NCBI GenBank assembly: GCA_946535435.1
Contig: CAMNDM010000037.1
Span: 1 to 37,404 of the forward strand
Source: Physcocola sp002396385
GTDB lineage: Bacteria; Bacteroidota; Bacteroidia; Bacteroidales; Paludibacteraceae
Length of the DNA: 37,404 bases
Reading direction: 5' to 3'
The notes below the pieces were generated by a model, which was given only the letters and a program-made list of their open reading frames with translations, ran no database searches and was not told the origin of the DNA. The position numbers and the translations under genes were made by a program. Below are positions 27,803 through 36,170 of the stretch, in pieces (the first letter of the stretch is position 1; every line of letters begins with the position of its first letter).

Positions 27803-29041
27803 ATGACAAAGACTAAAATTTTTGTTTCCGCCTATGCCTGCGAACCCAACCTGGGGAGCGAGATAGGAGTCGGGTGGCGCTGGGTGCTGGAAATGTCGAA
27901 ATATTTCGATTTGTGGGTGCTTACACGTTCAAGCAACAAAAAGAGCATTGAACCCTGGATTGAGGAACACCCGCAATTCAAGAATATACAGTTCCTTTAT
28001 TACGACCTGCCCGACTGGGCGAAATGGTGGAAGAAAGGCCAACGTGGTGTACGTATTTACTATAACCTTTGGCAATGGTTGTCTGATGGGGTAGTGAAAC
28101 GGACAATGAAGGCGAACAACATACAGATATTCCATCATGTAACCTACGGCAATGCCCTTTGGAAAGTAAGCAGTTATGGACAAAGCAAAAAATTCATTTG
28201 GGGACCTATTGGCGGATTGGAAACTATTCCGAATGAGTTTACCAGACTCTACTCAACTAAGTGGCGCTTTATAGAATGGTTAAGAAGGTTTACAGTAAAA
28301 ATGCTTCCGCTAAATTGCGGTTTCCACAAACGCTGCCAATCGGCAGACCTGATTATTTGCAAAACACAGGCAACTTTCAACCTTATTCCCGATAAGGATA
28401 GGATGAAGGCTATACTGATGACCGACGTGGCTGTTGATTCTGACCTGTATACATCTTCTGCTTCTTCAAAAACTTCCGATGAGATTGTTCGCTACATAAC
28501 CATAGGACGCTTAGACGCCTGGAGGGGGTTTGACCTTGCCGTTGAAGCTTTTGACCGGCTGGCACAGCGGCATTCTAACGTCGAACTCTGTATTCTTGGA
28601 AAAGGAAGCGAAAAAAAGAAGTTGCAAGAGCTCATCGGTCGACTACCGTCGAAAGACAGGATCAAGATGTTGGGGCAAGTTTCACACGATGAGTACACCA
28701 GACTACTACAGGAAACAGATGTGGTGGTAAACGCTGCTTTAAAAGAGGGTGCCGTTACTGTTATGTTCGATTCTTTGGCAATGGGTAAACCAATGGTCTG
28801 TGTAGAAACAGGCGGTTACACACGAATGCTAACCGACAAGGTGGCCGAAATTGTTCAGTTGGATAGCCGCGACAAGGTGGTAAACCGACTTTTCGAAGGT
28901 ATGGAAAGGTTCTACGACGAAAACAGCAGAAAACAGGTCGCAAATGAGGCTTCTCAACTTCTCACCTCCCTTAATTGGGAACACAAGGGGTGGGCCATTC
29001 GCGATGCAGTTGAAACAGTAATTTCTGATATAAATGACTAA
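27803..29041 (+). CDS. GT4 family glycosyltransferase
   Basis: GT-B transferase of 412 residues. It opens with IFVSAYACEPNLGSEIGVGW, a donor-loop pattern common in one GT4 subgroup, and carries YITIGRLDAWRGFDLAVEAF at the start of the C-terminal domain and AALKEGAVTVMFDSLAMGKP near residue 310 with the GT4 acidic motif. An upstream in-frame TTG at 27773 is rejected because the family N-terminus begins at the ATG at 27803. The 96-bp gap before it shows no full promoter match. It overlaps the next gene by 8 bp. As it follows wecA, it may add the second sugar. Confidence 0.87.
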   Translation: MTKTKIFVSAYACEPNLGSEIGVGWRWVLEMSKYFDLWVLTRSSNKKSIEPWIEEHPQFKNIQFLYYDLPDWAKWWKKGQRGVRIYYNLWQWLSDGVVKRTMKANNIQIFHHVTYGNALWKVSSYGQSKKFIWGPIGGLETIPNEFTRLYSTKWRFIEWLRRFTVKMLPLNCGFHKRCQSADLIICKTQATFNLIPDKDRMKAILMTDVAVDSDLYTSSASSKTSDEIVRYITIGRLDAWRGFDLAVEAFDRLAQRHSNVELCILGKGSEKKKLQELIGRLPSKDRIKMLGQVSHDEYTRLLQETDVVVNAALKEGAVTVMFDSLAMGKPMVCVETGGYTRMLTDKVAEIVQLDSRDKVVNRLFEGMERFYDENSRKQVANEASQLLTSLNWEHKGWAIRDAVETVISDIND

Positions 29042-30077
29042 ATACTTGAAAATCAGTAACGCTGAGGGTAAAACATGGATTATTCCATTAAACAATACCC
29101 GAATGGCGCTGCAACTATACCAACCCAGTGGACGTAACGGAAAAATGCTTAAGGCACTACTGCCTTTCTTTGCCCCGTTTTACCGAATCTGGTCTCCGTT
29201 TCCCGTTATTAATGGTCCTATAGAGCCTGGACTGACAAATTTCCTCTCAAGTTTTTTCAAAAATAAAAATTTAGTTTTTAGCTTTTTCCTGGGTACGCCC
29301 TGCGCACACAAAAAGTCTACCGTACAGGTCGCACTAAAAAAACAAATTTTAGCCTATTGTAAAACAAGTAACAACAGTGCGGTTGAAGCGTTGTTCGACA
29401 AAGAGAAACAATTGCTTGACTGGCTGGCCGAATCAGGCGTGAAACATATACCAACCTGTCTCTTCAATAATTCGGTTGATGGTTTTGACCAACGTGTTTT
29501 CATTATGTCTACCGAGAAGAACGCCCATTCGGCCGTTGTTCATGAATGGACTGTCTTGCACGACGCCTTTATCCAGAATTTGGTAAATTGCACTTCTGTG
29601 GAATGCATGTTTGAGGAAAGCGATTACTTTCAGCTTCTTGTTGGGCTGAAAAACAGAATCGGCGACTTGCCCGATGGGGTAGACACCAACCTGGTTAGTA
29701 GGGTTATTGCTGACGTGTTTGACAAATTCGAAGGGAAAAAATTGAATATGGTGGCAATGCATGGCGATTTCACGCCATGGAATATGTTCCGGCAAGATGA
29801 CCACTTGTTCGTTTTCGACTGGGAATACGCCCTCAGGACTTCGCCTTTAAATTTAGACCGCTACCATTTTTACAGCCAGCAGGCTTTTTTTGAAAAACAT
29901 TGGAATGCAGAGAAAATGCTGGTCTTTATGAAAGAAAAAGAGGGACGTTGGATGAACTCATTTGAGTATAAAATGTACATTGTCCTCATAATGTCTGTTT
30001 TTGTATTGCGCGAAAAAGGGAAATGTCAGAATTCAGATTTATTCTGTTACTGGAATGATTTGCTAACTGGTTTATAG
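29034..30077 (+). CDS. APH/choline-kinase-fold phosphotransferase-like protein
   Basis: A 347-residue protein whose C-terminal half has the catalytic signature of the APH/CHK kinase fold: MHGDFTPWNM at residues 242-251 (Asp245, Asn250) and VFDWEYA with Asp262 as the metal ligand. The N-terminal lobe (about 1-180) is divergent, and I cannot place the nucleotide-binding lysine with confidence. It is embedded between two GT4 genes with an 8-bp overlap upstream and 12 bp downstream, so an antibiotic-resistance role is unlikely. A kinase acting on a sugar or lipid-linked intermediate is more plausible. The substrate is unknown. Confidence 0.72.
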   Translation: MTKYLKISNAEGKTWIIPLNNTRMALQLYQPSGRNGKMLKALLPFFAPFYRIWSPFPVINGPIEPGLTNFLSSFFKNKNLVFSFFLGTPCAHKKSTVQVALKKQILAYCKTSNNSAVEALFDKEKQLLDWLAESGVKHIPTCLFNNSVDGFDQRVFIMSTEKNAHSAVVHEWTVLHDAFIQNLVNCTSVECMFEESDYFQLLVGLKNRIGDLPDGVDTNLVSRVIADVFDKFEGKKLNMVAMHGDFTPWNMFRQDDHLFVFDWEYALRTSPLNLDRYHFYSQQAFFEKHWNAEKMLVFMKEKEGRWMNSFEYKMYIVLIMSVFVLREKGKCQNSDLFCYWNDLLTGL

Positions 30078-30089
30078 ATGTAATATACG

Positions 30090-31184
30090 ATGCAAAATAC
30101 CCAAAAGCATATAGTGGTCTTCCATCTGTTAAACGATTTCAGTGGAAGTCCGATGATACTGAAAACTGTACTAAGCGGCTTGATAAAGAAAGGCTGCAAA
30201 ATCGACTTGGTCACCTCGAAAGGTGGGGTACTCGACTCCATTAGTGCCAGCGAGTCGTTCAAACGGCATTACTATAGCTACAATTTCTCGGCAAAACCCA
30301 TTATCACACTACTTCGCTACACTTGGGCACAACTCTATACGTTTCTTTTTTCATTCAGATACTTGTTCGCGAACGGCACTGTTTTTTATATAAACACGCT
30401 TTTGCCAGTCGGGCCAGCTGCAGCAGGATGGTTGATGCGCAAAAAGGTCGTCTACCACTATCATGAGAATGCAGATGTTAAGGGGATTGTTTATAGAGGA
30501 TTGTCGAGAGCTATGAATTTTTTCGCTTCTGAAATAATCTGTGTGTCTGACTACCAGAAAAGCCAATTGAAAAGTACTAGAAATGTCATAGTGGTTCCCA
30601 ATGCTGTTTCTGAGCAGTTCTCACAAATGCTGCACCCAGATATTAACCGCGCGTTTGACACAAAGAATATACTGATGGCCTGTTCTGCTAAAATGTATAA
30701 AGGTGTAGGCGAATTTATTGAAGTGGCGAAAAGGCTGCCGCAATACACGTTTACTTTGGTCTTGAATTGTAGCCAACAAGAGAAAACCGATTTCCTAAAT
30801 TCAAACAGATTAGAGATTCCAGAAAATATGACCGTGCATCCGCGAACTGCGCAAATGTACAATTTCTACAATACAGCCTCTATCGTTCTGAATTTGTCCG
30901 ATACCAGTCTTTTTGTTGAAACTTTCGGTATGACAGTTGCAGAGGCGTTGCTTGCCGGGTTGCCATGCATTGTACCCCCGGTTGGTGCAAGTCGCGAAAT
31001 AATTGAGGAGGGAGTTTGTGGCTATGCGATCGACAGCCACAATACCGCACTTATTGCTGAAAAAATAGGTTATATGCTTTCCGACGTGTCGGTTTACCGA
31101 CACATGGCCGGGGCTGCAGTAAACCGGAGCAGACTTTTTAACGAAACAAATATGATTGATTCTGTATATAAAGTAATTTGTTGA
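30090..31184 (+). CDS. GT4 family glycosyltransferase
   Basis: GT-B transferase of 364 residues. HIVVFHLLNDFSGSPMILKT holds the N-terminal glycine/serine loop, HYHENADVKG lies near residue 125, and VETFGMTVAEALLAGLPCIV near residues 276-295 is the GT4 E-x7-E donor site. Its stop and the next start share one base (TGATG at 31182-31186), so re-initiation is likely. Specificity is unknown. Confidence 0.88.
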   Translation: MQNTQKHIVVFHLLNDFSGSPMILKTVLSGLIKKGCKIDLVTSKGGVLDSISASESFKRHYYSYNFSAKPIITLLRYTWAQLYTFLFSFRYLFANGTVFYINTLLPVGPAAAGWLMRKKVVYHYHENADVKGIVYRGLSRAMNFFASEIICVSDYQKSQLKSTRNVIVVPNAVSEQFSQMLHPDINRAFDTKNILMACSAKMYKGVGEFIEVAKRLPQYTFTLVLNCSQQEKTDFLNSNRLEIPENMTVHPRTAQMYNFYNTASIVLNLSDTSLFVETFGMTVAEALLAGLPCIVPPVGASREIIEEGVCGYAIDSHNTALIAEKIGYMLSDVSVYRHMAGAAVNRSRLFNETNMIDSVYKVIC

Positions 31185-32269
31185 TGGAAAAGATTAAAGT
31201 TGCCATTGTGGGTACACAGGGCGTACCTGCACAATATGGTGGATTCGAAACCCTTACTGAGAACCTGTTAGGTATGAAAAATGCTGAGAACATTGAGTAT
31301 ACTGTGTTTTGCAGCAGCAAAGATATGCCAACGAAACAGACCGAATATAAAGGTGCCAAGCTAAGGTATGTCGCCCTTCATGCCAACGGTGCACAGAGCA
31401 TACCATACGATATAATTTCTATGCTAAAATGTTTGAAAGGCTACCATACAATACTTATTCTCGGTGTGTCTGGATGCCTTTTCATGCCTTTTCTCCGGCT
31501 GTTGACAAAGTCTAAAATTGTGGTAAACATTGATGGATTGGAACACCGACGCGACAAATGGAACAAATTGGCCAAATGGATTCTTCGTACGTCAGAAAAA
31601 ATGGCTGTCAAATATGCCGATGAGGTTATTGCCGACAACCAGGGTATAGAGGATTATGTGCAGGAAACCTACCAAAAAAGGGCGCACGTTATAGCATACG
31701 GGGGCGACCATGTAAAACAGCAGATTTCAGAAGATGAGCAACAAAAGCTGATCGGTGAATTCGGCGTGAGAAAGAACGAGTATGCCCTCTCTATCTGTCG
31801 CATTGAACCTGAAAACAACGTTGATATGATTCTTGGTTCTTTCGCAAAGACGGGTAACACTTTGGTTATGGTTGGCAATTTTCATAACAATGCCTATTCC
31901 CGCAATGTAAAAGAGGTATACAGCAAATATGACAATATCCACCTGATTGACGCTTGTTACGACTTGCGCAAACTTTACGCGTTACGGGACAATGCCCTGT
32001 TTTATGTACATGGTCACTCTGCAGGTGGTACAAATCCTTCGTTGGTTGAAGCTATGTTCTTTGGTAGGCCTATTGTAGCTTATGGTGTCTGCTACAACCG
32101 TTATTCTACCAACAACGAGGCTGAGTATTTTAATAATGCTGAAGAATTGCAGGCTATGCTTGCCATGCCTAGGAAGGATACGGGAGAAGCCTTAAAGAAT
32201 TTTGCAGAAACGCATTATACCTGGAGGCGGATCTGTTGTCAATATGAGGAACTGGTTTCTAAAAATTAG
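31184..32269 (+). CDS. DUF1972-type GT4, rhamnosyltransferase-like
   Basis: A 361-residue GT-B transferase beginning KVAIVGTQGVPAQYGGFETL, the hallmark of DUF1972 proteins, which include streptococcal Cps2T-like beta-1,4-rhamnosyltransferases. NIDGLEHRRDKW near residue 120 and HGHSAGGTNPSLVEAMFFGR near residue 280 are also characteristic. The frame opens at a TTG at 31178, but the ATG at 31184, touching the upstream stop, is preferred. It is the last plus-strand gene. The 75 bp that follow contain only a weak imperfect inverted repeat (32306-32314 with 32331-32339) and no U-run, so no clear terminator is seen. Confidence 0.85.
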   Translation: MEKIKVAIVGTQGVPAQYGGFETLTENLLGMKNAENIEYTVFCSSKDMPTKQTEYKGAKLRYVALHANGAQSIPYDIISMLKCLKGYHTILILGVSGCLFMPFLRLLTKSKIVVNIDGLEHRRDKWNKLAKWILRTSEKMAVKYADEVIADNQGIEDYVQETYQKRAHVIAYGGDHVKQQISEDEQQKLIGEFGVRKNEYALSICRIEPENNVDMILGSFAKTGNTLVMVGNFHNNAYSRNVKEVYSKYDNIHLIDACYDLRKLYALRDNALFYVHGHSAGGTNPSLVEAMFFGRPIVAYGVCYNRYSTNNEAEYFNNAEELQAMLAMPRKDTGEALKNFAETHYTWRRICCQYEELVSKN

Positions 32270-32344
32270 GTCTGATAAGGAATTCTCTTCTTACATAAAA
32301 TACTAAAGTTTGCCATTTGTAAAAAAGAGCGGGAAACTTGCAAC

Positions 32345-33370
32345 CTATTTGACTTTATTGTAATCGTCAAGAATCTTCACGCATAATTTCTCAAGATTAT
32401 TCCTATACTTCTTTTTTTTGTATAGTGAATGGAAGTCAGAGACAAATTCGTCAAAGCTTTTATTTCTAATTTTGAAATTGTATTTCTTATACATGCAATG
32501 TACAGCTTCTTTTTCAATCTCTATGATATCCGATCCCGACTCCTCTAAGTATTCAAAATATAACGCATTTAACATTACACTAAGCAAATCTCGAGAATGA
32601 ATAAATTCTTTTAGAATTCCCCCAGTAATCGCTTCAAAGACAGGATATTCAGTTCTGGTAGATTTATAGCAATCATAATTTGATTCTGGTTCATATACGT
32701 TATTTCCATATATATATAGTGTGTCTGATTTCATTGAAAAGTTCATTACGTCATTATCATCAAAGGGAGCAAACTCAGCGTAAAGGTAACTCACTTTTCC
32801 AACACTTTTCGGATGTATCCAAGTAAAGATTTTCTGTGTTGTTGCTGAACAACTATCCATATAACTCTCAATAGAGGAGTTAAAACGGATAAGACTTGTA
32901 TCTCGGACTAATTTTCCCTTAAATTGTTCGAGAGGTATAATTAAGAACTTCTGTAAAGAATCAGAGTCTCCCTCGTATTTAAATGGCTTTTCACCTATCA
33001 TTAACTTCCCATTCTGATAAGATCCAAAGTATGTATACTTTCTAAAATTGATAAGTTTATCATGAAATCTACTACAAAAAGTCACCAAATATTCTGATTT
33101 GTATTTTTCTTTATCTATAGTTCTAATAACTTCATGTTGCCATTTTGACATATATGGACCTCCCCATAAATTACTATCAACCTGATGTTCAAAACCATTT
33201 AAAAATATAGAATATGCAATATTAAAACAGCTGTTCACATTGGCGAAACTCACTTTACACTTATCGTATGTATGTATATAGCTGTTATCTAAAAAGGAAA
33301 TACTTTGCGCATTAATAGACATACCACACACAATAGTAAAAATTACTATTATCAGTTTAAATATATTCAT
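32345..33370 (-). CDS. Unrecognised exported protein after RHS tip; immunity candidate
   Basis: A 341-residue protein that I cannot assign to a family. The first 21 residues (MNIFKLIIVIFTIVCGMSIN, then A) form a clear signal peptide with likely cleavage before Gln22. The mature part is hydrophilic, rich in Lys, Tyr and Asp, with several cysteines and no membrane helix. It begins 2 bp after the stop of the upstream RHS-tip gene and is AT-rich like that tip. In polymorphic toxin loci the gene directly after the tip is usually the cognate immunity gene, and an exported product fits a toxin acting in the periplasm. This role is inferred from position only. Confidence 0.6.
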   Translation of the reverse strand: MNIFKLIIVIFTIVCGMSINAQSISFLDNSYIHTYDKCKVSFANVNSCFNIAYSIFLNGFEHQVDSNLWGGPYMSKWQHEVIRTIDKEKYKSEYLVTFCSRFHDKLINFRKYTYFGSYQNGKLMIGEKPFKYEGDSDSLQKFLIIPLEQFKGKLVRDTSLIRFNSSIESYMDSCSATTQKIFTWIHPKSVGKVSYLYAEFAPFDDNDVMNFSMKSDTLYIYGNNVYEPESNYDCYKSTRTEYPVFEAITGGILKEFIHSRDLLSVMLNALYFEYLEESGSDIIEIEKEAVHCMYKKYNFKIRNKSFDEFVSDFHSLYKKKKYRNNLEKLCVKILDDYNKVK

Positions 33371-33372
33371 TT

Positions 33373-34404
33373 TTACGGATTAATTTGAATTGGAACTACA
33401 CTTTTTGGTAGTTTCCTGTAAGTCTCGATTGAAATGCCAGGAACCAGATGGTTAACATAATTACCATCAACGTCTCTATATATATTAAGTTTTCTAGCCA
33501 CGTTGTCGTAATTACATGTACCCACCCCCATTTGACCAGAATGTATTGTTACAGGACTTTCCCAACCGGCCTTATGTCTAAAATTAATGATGTTACCATC
33601 TCCTGTATCGTCAATTTTTACAGCAACATGGTCTATGACCTTTCTAGGATTACCCCTTAATAAGTCCATCTTGTATTTGCCATCACTGCCTATTTCATTC
33701 TTGTAAGCAGCGTGACTTTTTACCACTAAGTCACCTGGACGAGCAACGCCATCAAGATGTGCATATTCTTCTTTTAAGACGATTTTAGCTTCATCTCCAC
33801 AGAGGAATCCTGCTTGACCTCCTAACATAGCCCAACCATTACAATTAGACATGTCGTCTACGTTAAGACTGAGTGCGGTGTTCACTAAAACAGGAGTACC
33901 TTTATCTGTCAAAGCCATTCCACAGCTTAGAAGAACTGTTCTTCCATCTTCTGTTGTAAAACTTGATATTCCATTATTATCTAGCATGCTTTGATATATA
34001 TCTCGTGCTGGTCCTGAAAGATCTGGATTACCTAATCTTTGTCGCACTAGTTCTCGAACATCATTGTTCCAACCTTGCACATCTAACATACCATTTGTAC
34101 ATCTAACTCTTCCATCCAAATCCACAAACTTCACCGGGTTCCCCCCACAGTAATGGAAAGGACTCTTGTCTGGATCATTCTCAAACAACTCGTCACTGCC
34201 GTACCACACCGCTGTAATCGGATTGCGGTTGCGTGCCCCATGGTCGTACAACCCCGTAATGTCGTCCAACTCTTTGCCGCTGAACTTGAACGGATTCTCG
34301 TAAGTGGTAGTATGTTCGTCGACCAATGCCTCGCCGTATGGCGCATACCATACGAACTGGCTCACGTTGACGGCTGTGTCCGTCATATAGCACGTACTGC
34401 CCAA
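33373..34404 (-). CDS. Orphan RHS core plus C-terminal toxin tip, papain-fold-like
   Basis: C-terminal fragment of an RHS protein. The RHS-associated core runs from YFHSDHLGST through YAPYGEAL, ENPFKFSGKELDDITGLYDH, and PFHYCGGNPVKFVDLDG, where the variable tip begins. The frame is open back to a TAG at 34471-34473, and the only upstream start inside it is TTG at 34404, so the long RHS beta-cage region is absent. The tip (about 255 residues) has SNCNGWAM (Cys near 187), ARPGDLVV (about 221-228) and IDHVAVKI (His near 258), the order and spacing expected of an NlpC/P60- or CHAP-like papain-fold peptidase or amidase. Probably a displaced cassette, silent unless recombined onto a full RHS gene. 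Core assignment is strong; tip activity is inference. Confidence 0.72.
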   Translation of the reverse strand: MGSTCYMTDTAVNVSQFVWYAPYGEALVDEHTTTYENPFKFSGKELDDITGLYDHGARNRNPITAVWYGSDELFENDPDKSPFHYCGGNPVKFVDLDGRVRCTNGMLDVQGWNNDVRELVRQRLGNPDLSGPARDIYQSMLDNNGISSFTTEDGRTVLLSCGMALTDKGTPVLVNTALSLNVDDMSNCNGWAMLGGQAGFLCGDEAKIVLKEEYAHLDGVARPGDLVVKSHAAYKNEIGSDGKYKMDLLRGNPRKVIDHVAVKIDDTGDGNIINFRHKAGWESPVTIHSGQMGVGTCNYDNVARKLNIYRDVDGNYVNHLVPGISIETYRKLPKSVVPIQINP

Positions 34405-34513
34405 GTGGTCGCTATGGAAGTAGAAGAGGTCGGAAAATCTGTTGATTATGGGCTTGTTAATGAAGCAAAACTAATAACAAAATACCAGGTTATAATGAAT
34501 CAATTTCTGAAAT
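34232..34513. repeat. 282-bp direct repeat, copy 1 (nuclease 3' end + RHS core)
   Basis: Identical to 36863-37144 at an offset of 2631 bp. The block begins inside the RHS core, covers the intergenic junction, and ends 24 bp inside the nuclease 3' end. Beyond 34513 the nuclease genes remain similar with scattered differences. Left of 34232 the two copies diverge quickly. Confidence 0.92.
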
Positions 34514-35362
34514 GGAAAGCCCTGTGATGTCTGCAATATCTTCAACAGAAAATCCTTTTGCTTTCATCTTGCGGGCATTATCTATTGCACCTTTTCTTTT
34601 ACCGATCGCCTCACCCTTCTCCAAACCGATTGCCTCACCTTCCTCACGGCCCTTGTTAAAAGAGCCATCTATCAGCGCTTTTTCGGTAGCTGCCATATCC
34701 CTGTATTTGTCGTAGGTGGCGAGCTGCTCATCGGAATATGCGCCACGTTCTACGATGGAGATGGCCTTGCTGATTTCGGGGTCGTCGAGCAACTCCTGCG
34801 GAACGCTGGCCGTGCTCTCGTTGACCTCGGTCATGAAGCGGAGCCACAGGCGGTGCATCTTTCCCACCGCGGCCGACTGCGGTTTGAACTTGGGCAGTTC
34901 CACAAACACCATCTCTATCCCCTCTATCACACGCTCTGGGTTGCCTTGCTCCGCCATCTGGAAGAGGTGGTAGTGCTCGGTACCGCTGAAGGCGTTGTCG
35001 TTCACAATGCTGAGCGAGTAGACCGGCTGCAGACTGCTGTAGCTGTAGCCCTTGTCCGCCTGCTTGACGTAGGCTTTCGAGGCGTTGAACAGCACACGCT
35101 GCTTGAACTCGTCGGTCCAGTACATCTGCATCTCTACAATGAACTGGCGGCCCAGATCGTCCTTACACCGAACGTCGACTATGGAGTACTTTTTCAACGG
35201 GCTGTCTGGAACCATTTCCGGTGACAGGTATTCGACTTCGGACACTTTCGCCCCGTCCTTGAACGGCAGCAGCGCATTCAAGAAGCTGATAATAAGGTCG
35301 GGGTGCTCTGCGAACACCGCCTTAAATGTCAAGTCGTATTTCGGATCCAAGTATTTTCCCAT
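34490..35362 (-). CDS. Rpn-family recombination-promoting nuclease (PD-(D/E)XK transposase-like)
   Basis: A 290-residue protein of the Rpn/PF12784 type. MGKYLDPKYDLTFKAVFAEH and LIISFLNALLP form the typical N-terminus, and SIVDVRCKDDLGRQFIVEMQ holds the PD-(D/E)XK core (D-x-n-E-x-Q). The C-terminus has charged G-x-E-x-G repeats followed by KGFSVEDIADITGLSISEID. The frame opens at a TTG at 35380; ATG at 35362 is chosen because it gives the family N-terminus. By eye it is clearly richer in G+C than the AT-rich RHS tip and immunity genes beside it. Rpn proteins are reported to promote RecA-independent recombination and DNA cleavage. No terminal inverted repeats of an insertion sequence were found around it. 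Confidence 0.87.
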   Translation of the reverse strand: MGKYLDPKYDLTFKAVFAEHPDLIISFLNALLPFKDGAKVSEVEYLSPEMVPDSPLKKYSIVDVRCKDDLGRQFIVEMQMYWTDEFKQRVLFNASKAYVKQADKGYSYSSLQPVYSLSIVNDNAFSGTEHYHLFQMAEQGNPERVIEGIEMVFVELPKFKPQSAAVGKMHRLWLRFMTEVNESTASVPQELLDDPEISKAISIVERGAYSDEQLATYDKYRDMAATEKALIDGSFNKGREEGEAIGLEKGEAIGKRKGAIDNARKMKAKGFSVEDIADITGLSISEIDSL

Positions 35363-35386
35363 AATGACTCCTGTTTTCAATTTTCA

Positions 35387-35417
35387 CAAAAATAACAATT
35401 CAGCGGTAAGTTTGCAA
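35387..35417 (-). promoter_or_regulatory. Bacteroidetes-type promoter for Rpn nuclease gene
   Basis: On the minus strand: TTG at 35417-35415, a 20-bp spacer, then TATTTTTG (35394-35387), which fits TAnnTTTG. Transcription would begin about 15-20 nt before the ATG at 35362. The promoter lies between the truncated RHS core remnant and the nuclease gene, so the nuclease appears able to drive itself. Confidence 0.45.
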
Positions 35418-35633
35418 CTTACACAGTGTAGTTACAGGGTTTCTTGACCGAGACCCATAATCATACAGTCCTGTGATGTCATCAAGCTCTTTGCCAGAGA
35501 ATTTGAACGGATTCTCGTAGGTGGTCAGGTGTTCGTCCACAATGGCCTCGCCATAAGGCGTGTAGCAGACAAACTGACTAACATTGCCGGCCATGTCAGT
35601 CAGGTAGCTGGTGATGCAGAAGTGCCATAAACA
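35400..35633 (-). pseudogene. RHS core remnant, truncated
   Basis: Short piece of RHS core: TSYLTDMAGNVSQFVCYTPY, then ENPFKFSGKELDDITGLYDY and GSRSRNPVTTL, after which it reads CKLQTYR and stops. The upstream HSDHLG block has decayed to WHFC. It lacks the PF-Y-C-x-NPV-x-FVDPDG end of the core and any tip. It diverges from the two other core copies by many silent and replacement changes, so it has a separate history. The nuclease gene begins about 40 bp after its stop, as if the nuclease unit had interrupted this core. Confidence 0.75.
35406..35422. repeat. 7-bp perfect inverted repeat at RHS-remnant / nuclease junction
   Basis: gtaagtt-tgc-aacttac: perfect 7-bp arms with a 3-nt loop exactly where RHS core similarity stops and the nuclease upstream region begins. 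It may be the end of the inserted unit or a small regulatory hairpin overlapping the promoter -33 region. No matching copy was found at the nuclease 3' side. Confidence 0.4.
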
Positions 35634-35708
35634 AACACTTGTACACTACCATGGGGCGCAATACGTGTAGTGTTCCTTGGAAATCTTGCTATGTTCTTAA
35701 AACTACAT

Positions 35709-36170
35709 TTATTCTGAACAAACTATATCATAATACCATTCCGAATCATATTTTTTATATTTCATTGCAAATATGCTGTCTGTCATTTTGTTAGAAGGTC
35801 TGTATATGAAATGAGTACATTTTCTCTCTACAGAAAAGGCTACAATGATATTGTTCAAACTATCCACTGAAACTGCTTGAACATTCATTCCTTCAAATAC
35901 ATCTAACGCCGCACTGATAGTTATTTGCATGTCTTTATGCGGTATATCTTTGGTATAAATGTCGTTCTGAAATTGACGTTTGACGAAATATAACTTATTA
36001 TGATTTTGAACTATAAAAATACCGTTTCTTTTTCTAATTGTTAGATCTTTAAAAACATTATAATCAACCGAATTTAACTTTTTTATCCTATCGTCTAGAT
36101 TGTTGCTAAAAGAGCAACCAGAGCACATGAAGATTAGTATAATAAAGACTGAAGTTAACTTTTGTATCAT
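35709..36170 (-). CDS. Small lipoprotein after broken RHS tip; immunity candidate
   Basis: A 153-residue protein, family not recognised. The N-terminus has a hydrophobic signal ending in FMCSGC, so Cys19 is a plausible lipidation site. The remainder is soluble and rich in Lys, Asn and Ile. Its ATG overlaps the stop of the decayed RHS tip (ATGA at 36170-36167), the typical arrangement of a toxin-tip/immunity pair. It remains intact although the tip is broken, as would be expected if protection against sister cells is still selected. Role inferred from position. Confidence 0.55.
   Translation of the reverse strand: MIQKLTSVFIILIFMCSGCSFSNNLDDRIKKLNSVDYNVFKDLTIRKRNGIFIVQNHNKLYFVKRQFQNDIYTKDIPHKDMQITISAALDVFEGMNVQAVSVDSLNNIIVAFSVERKCTHFIYRPSNKMTDSIFAMKYKKYDSEWYYDIVCSE

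Noticed and set aside
29034..30077. Aminoglycoside-resistance gene
   Set aside because: The kinase signature is generic to the APH/CHK fold, and the gene overlaps capsule GT4 genes in a single operon.
32270..32344. Intrinsic terminator at the end of the capsule operon
   Set aside because: The only inverted repeat (32306-32314 with 32331-32339) has a mismatch, a long loop and no U-run on either strand.
34153..35447. Plus-strand open frames opposite the RHS core and nuclease genes
   Set aside because: They mirror the minus-strand genes in G+C-rich sequence, match no family, and repeat exactly in the duplicated block.
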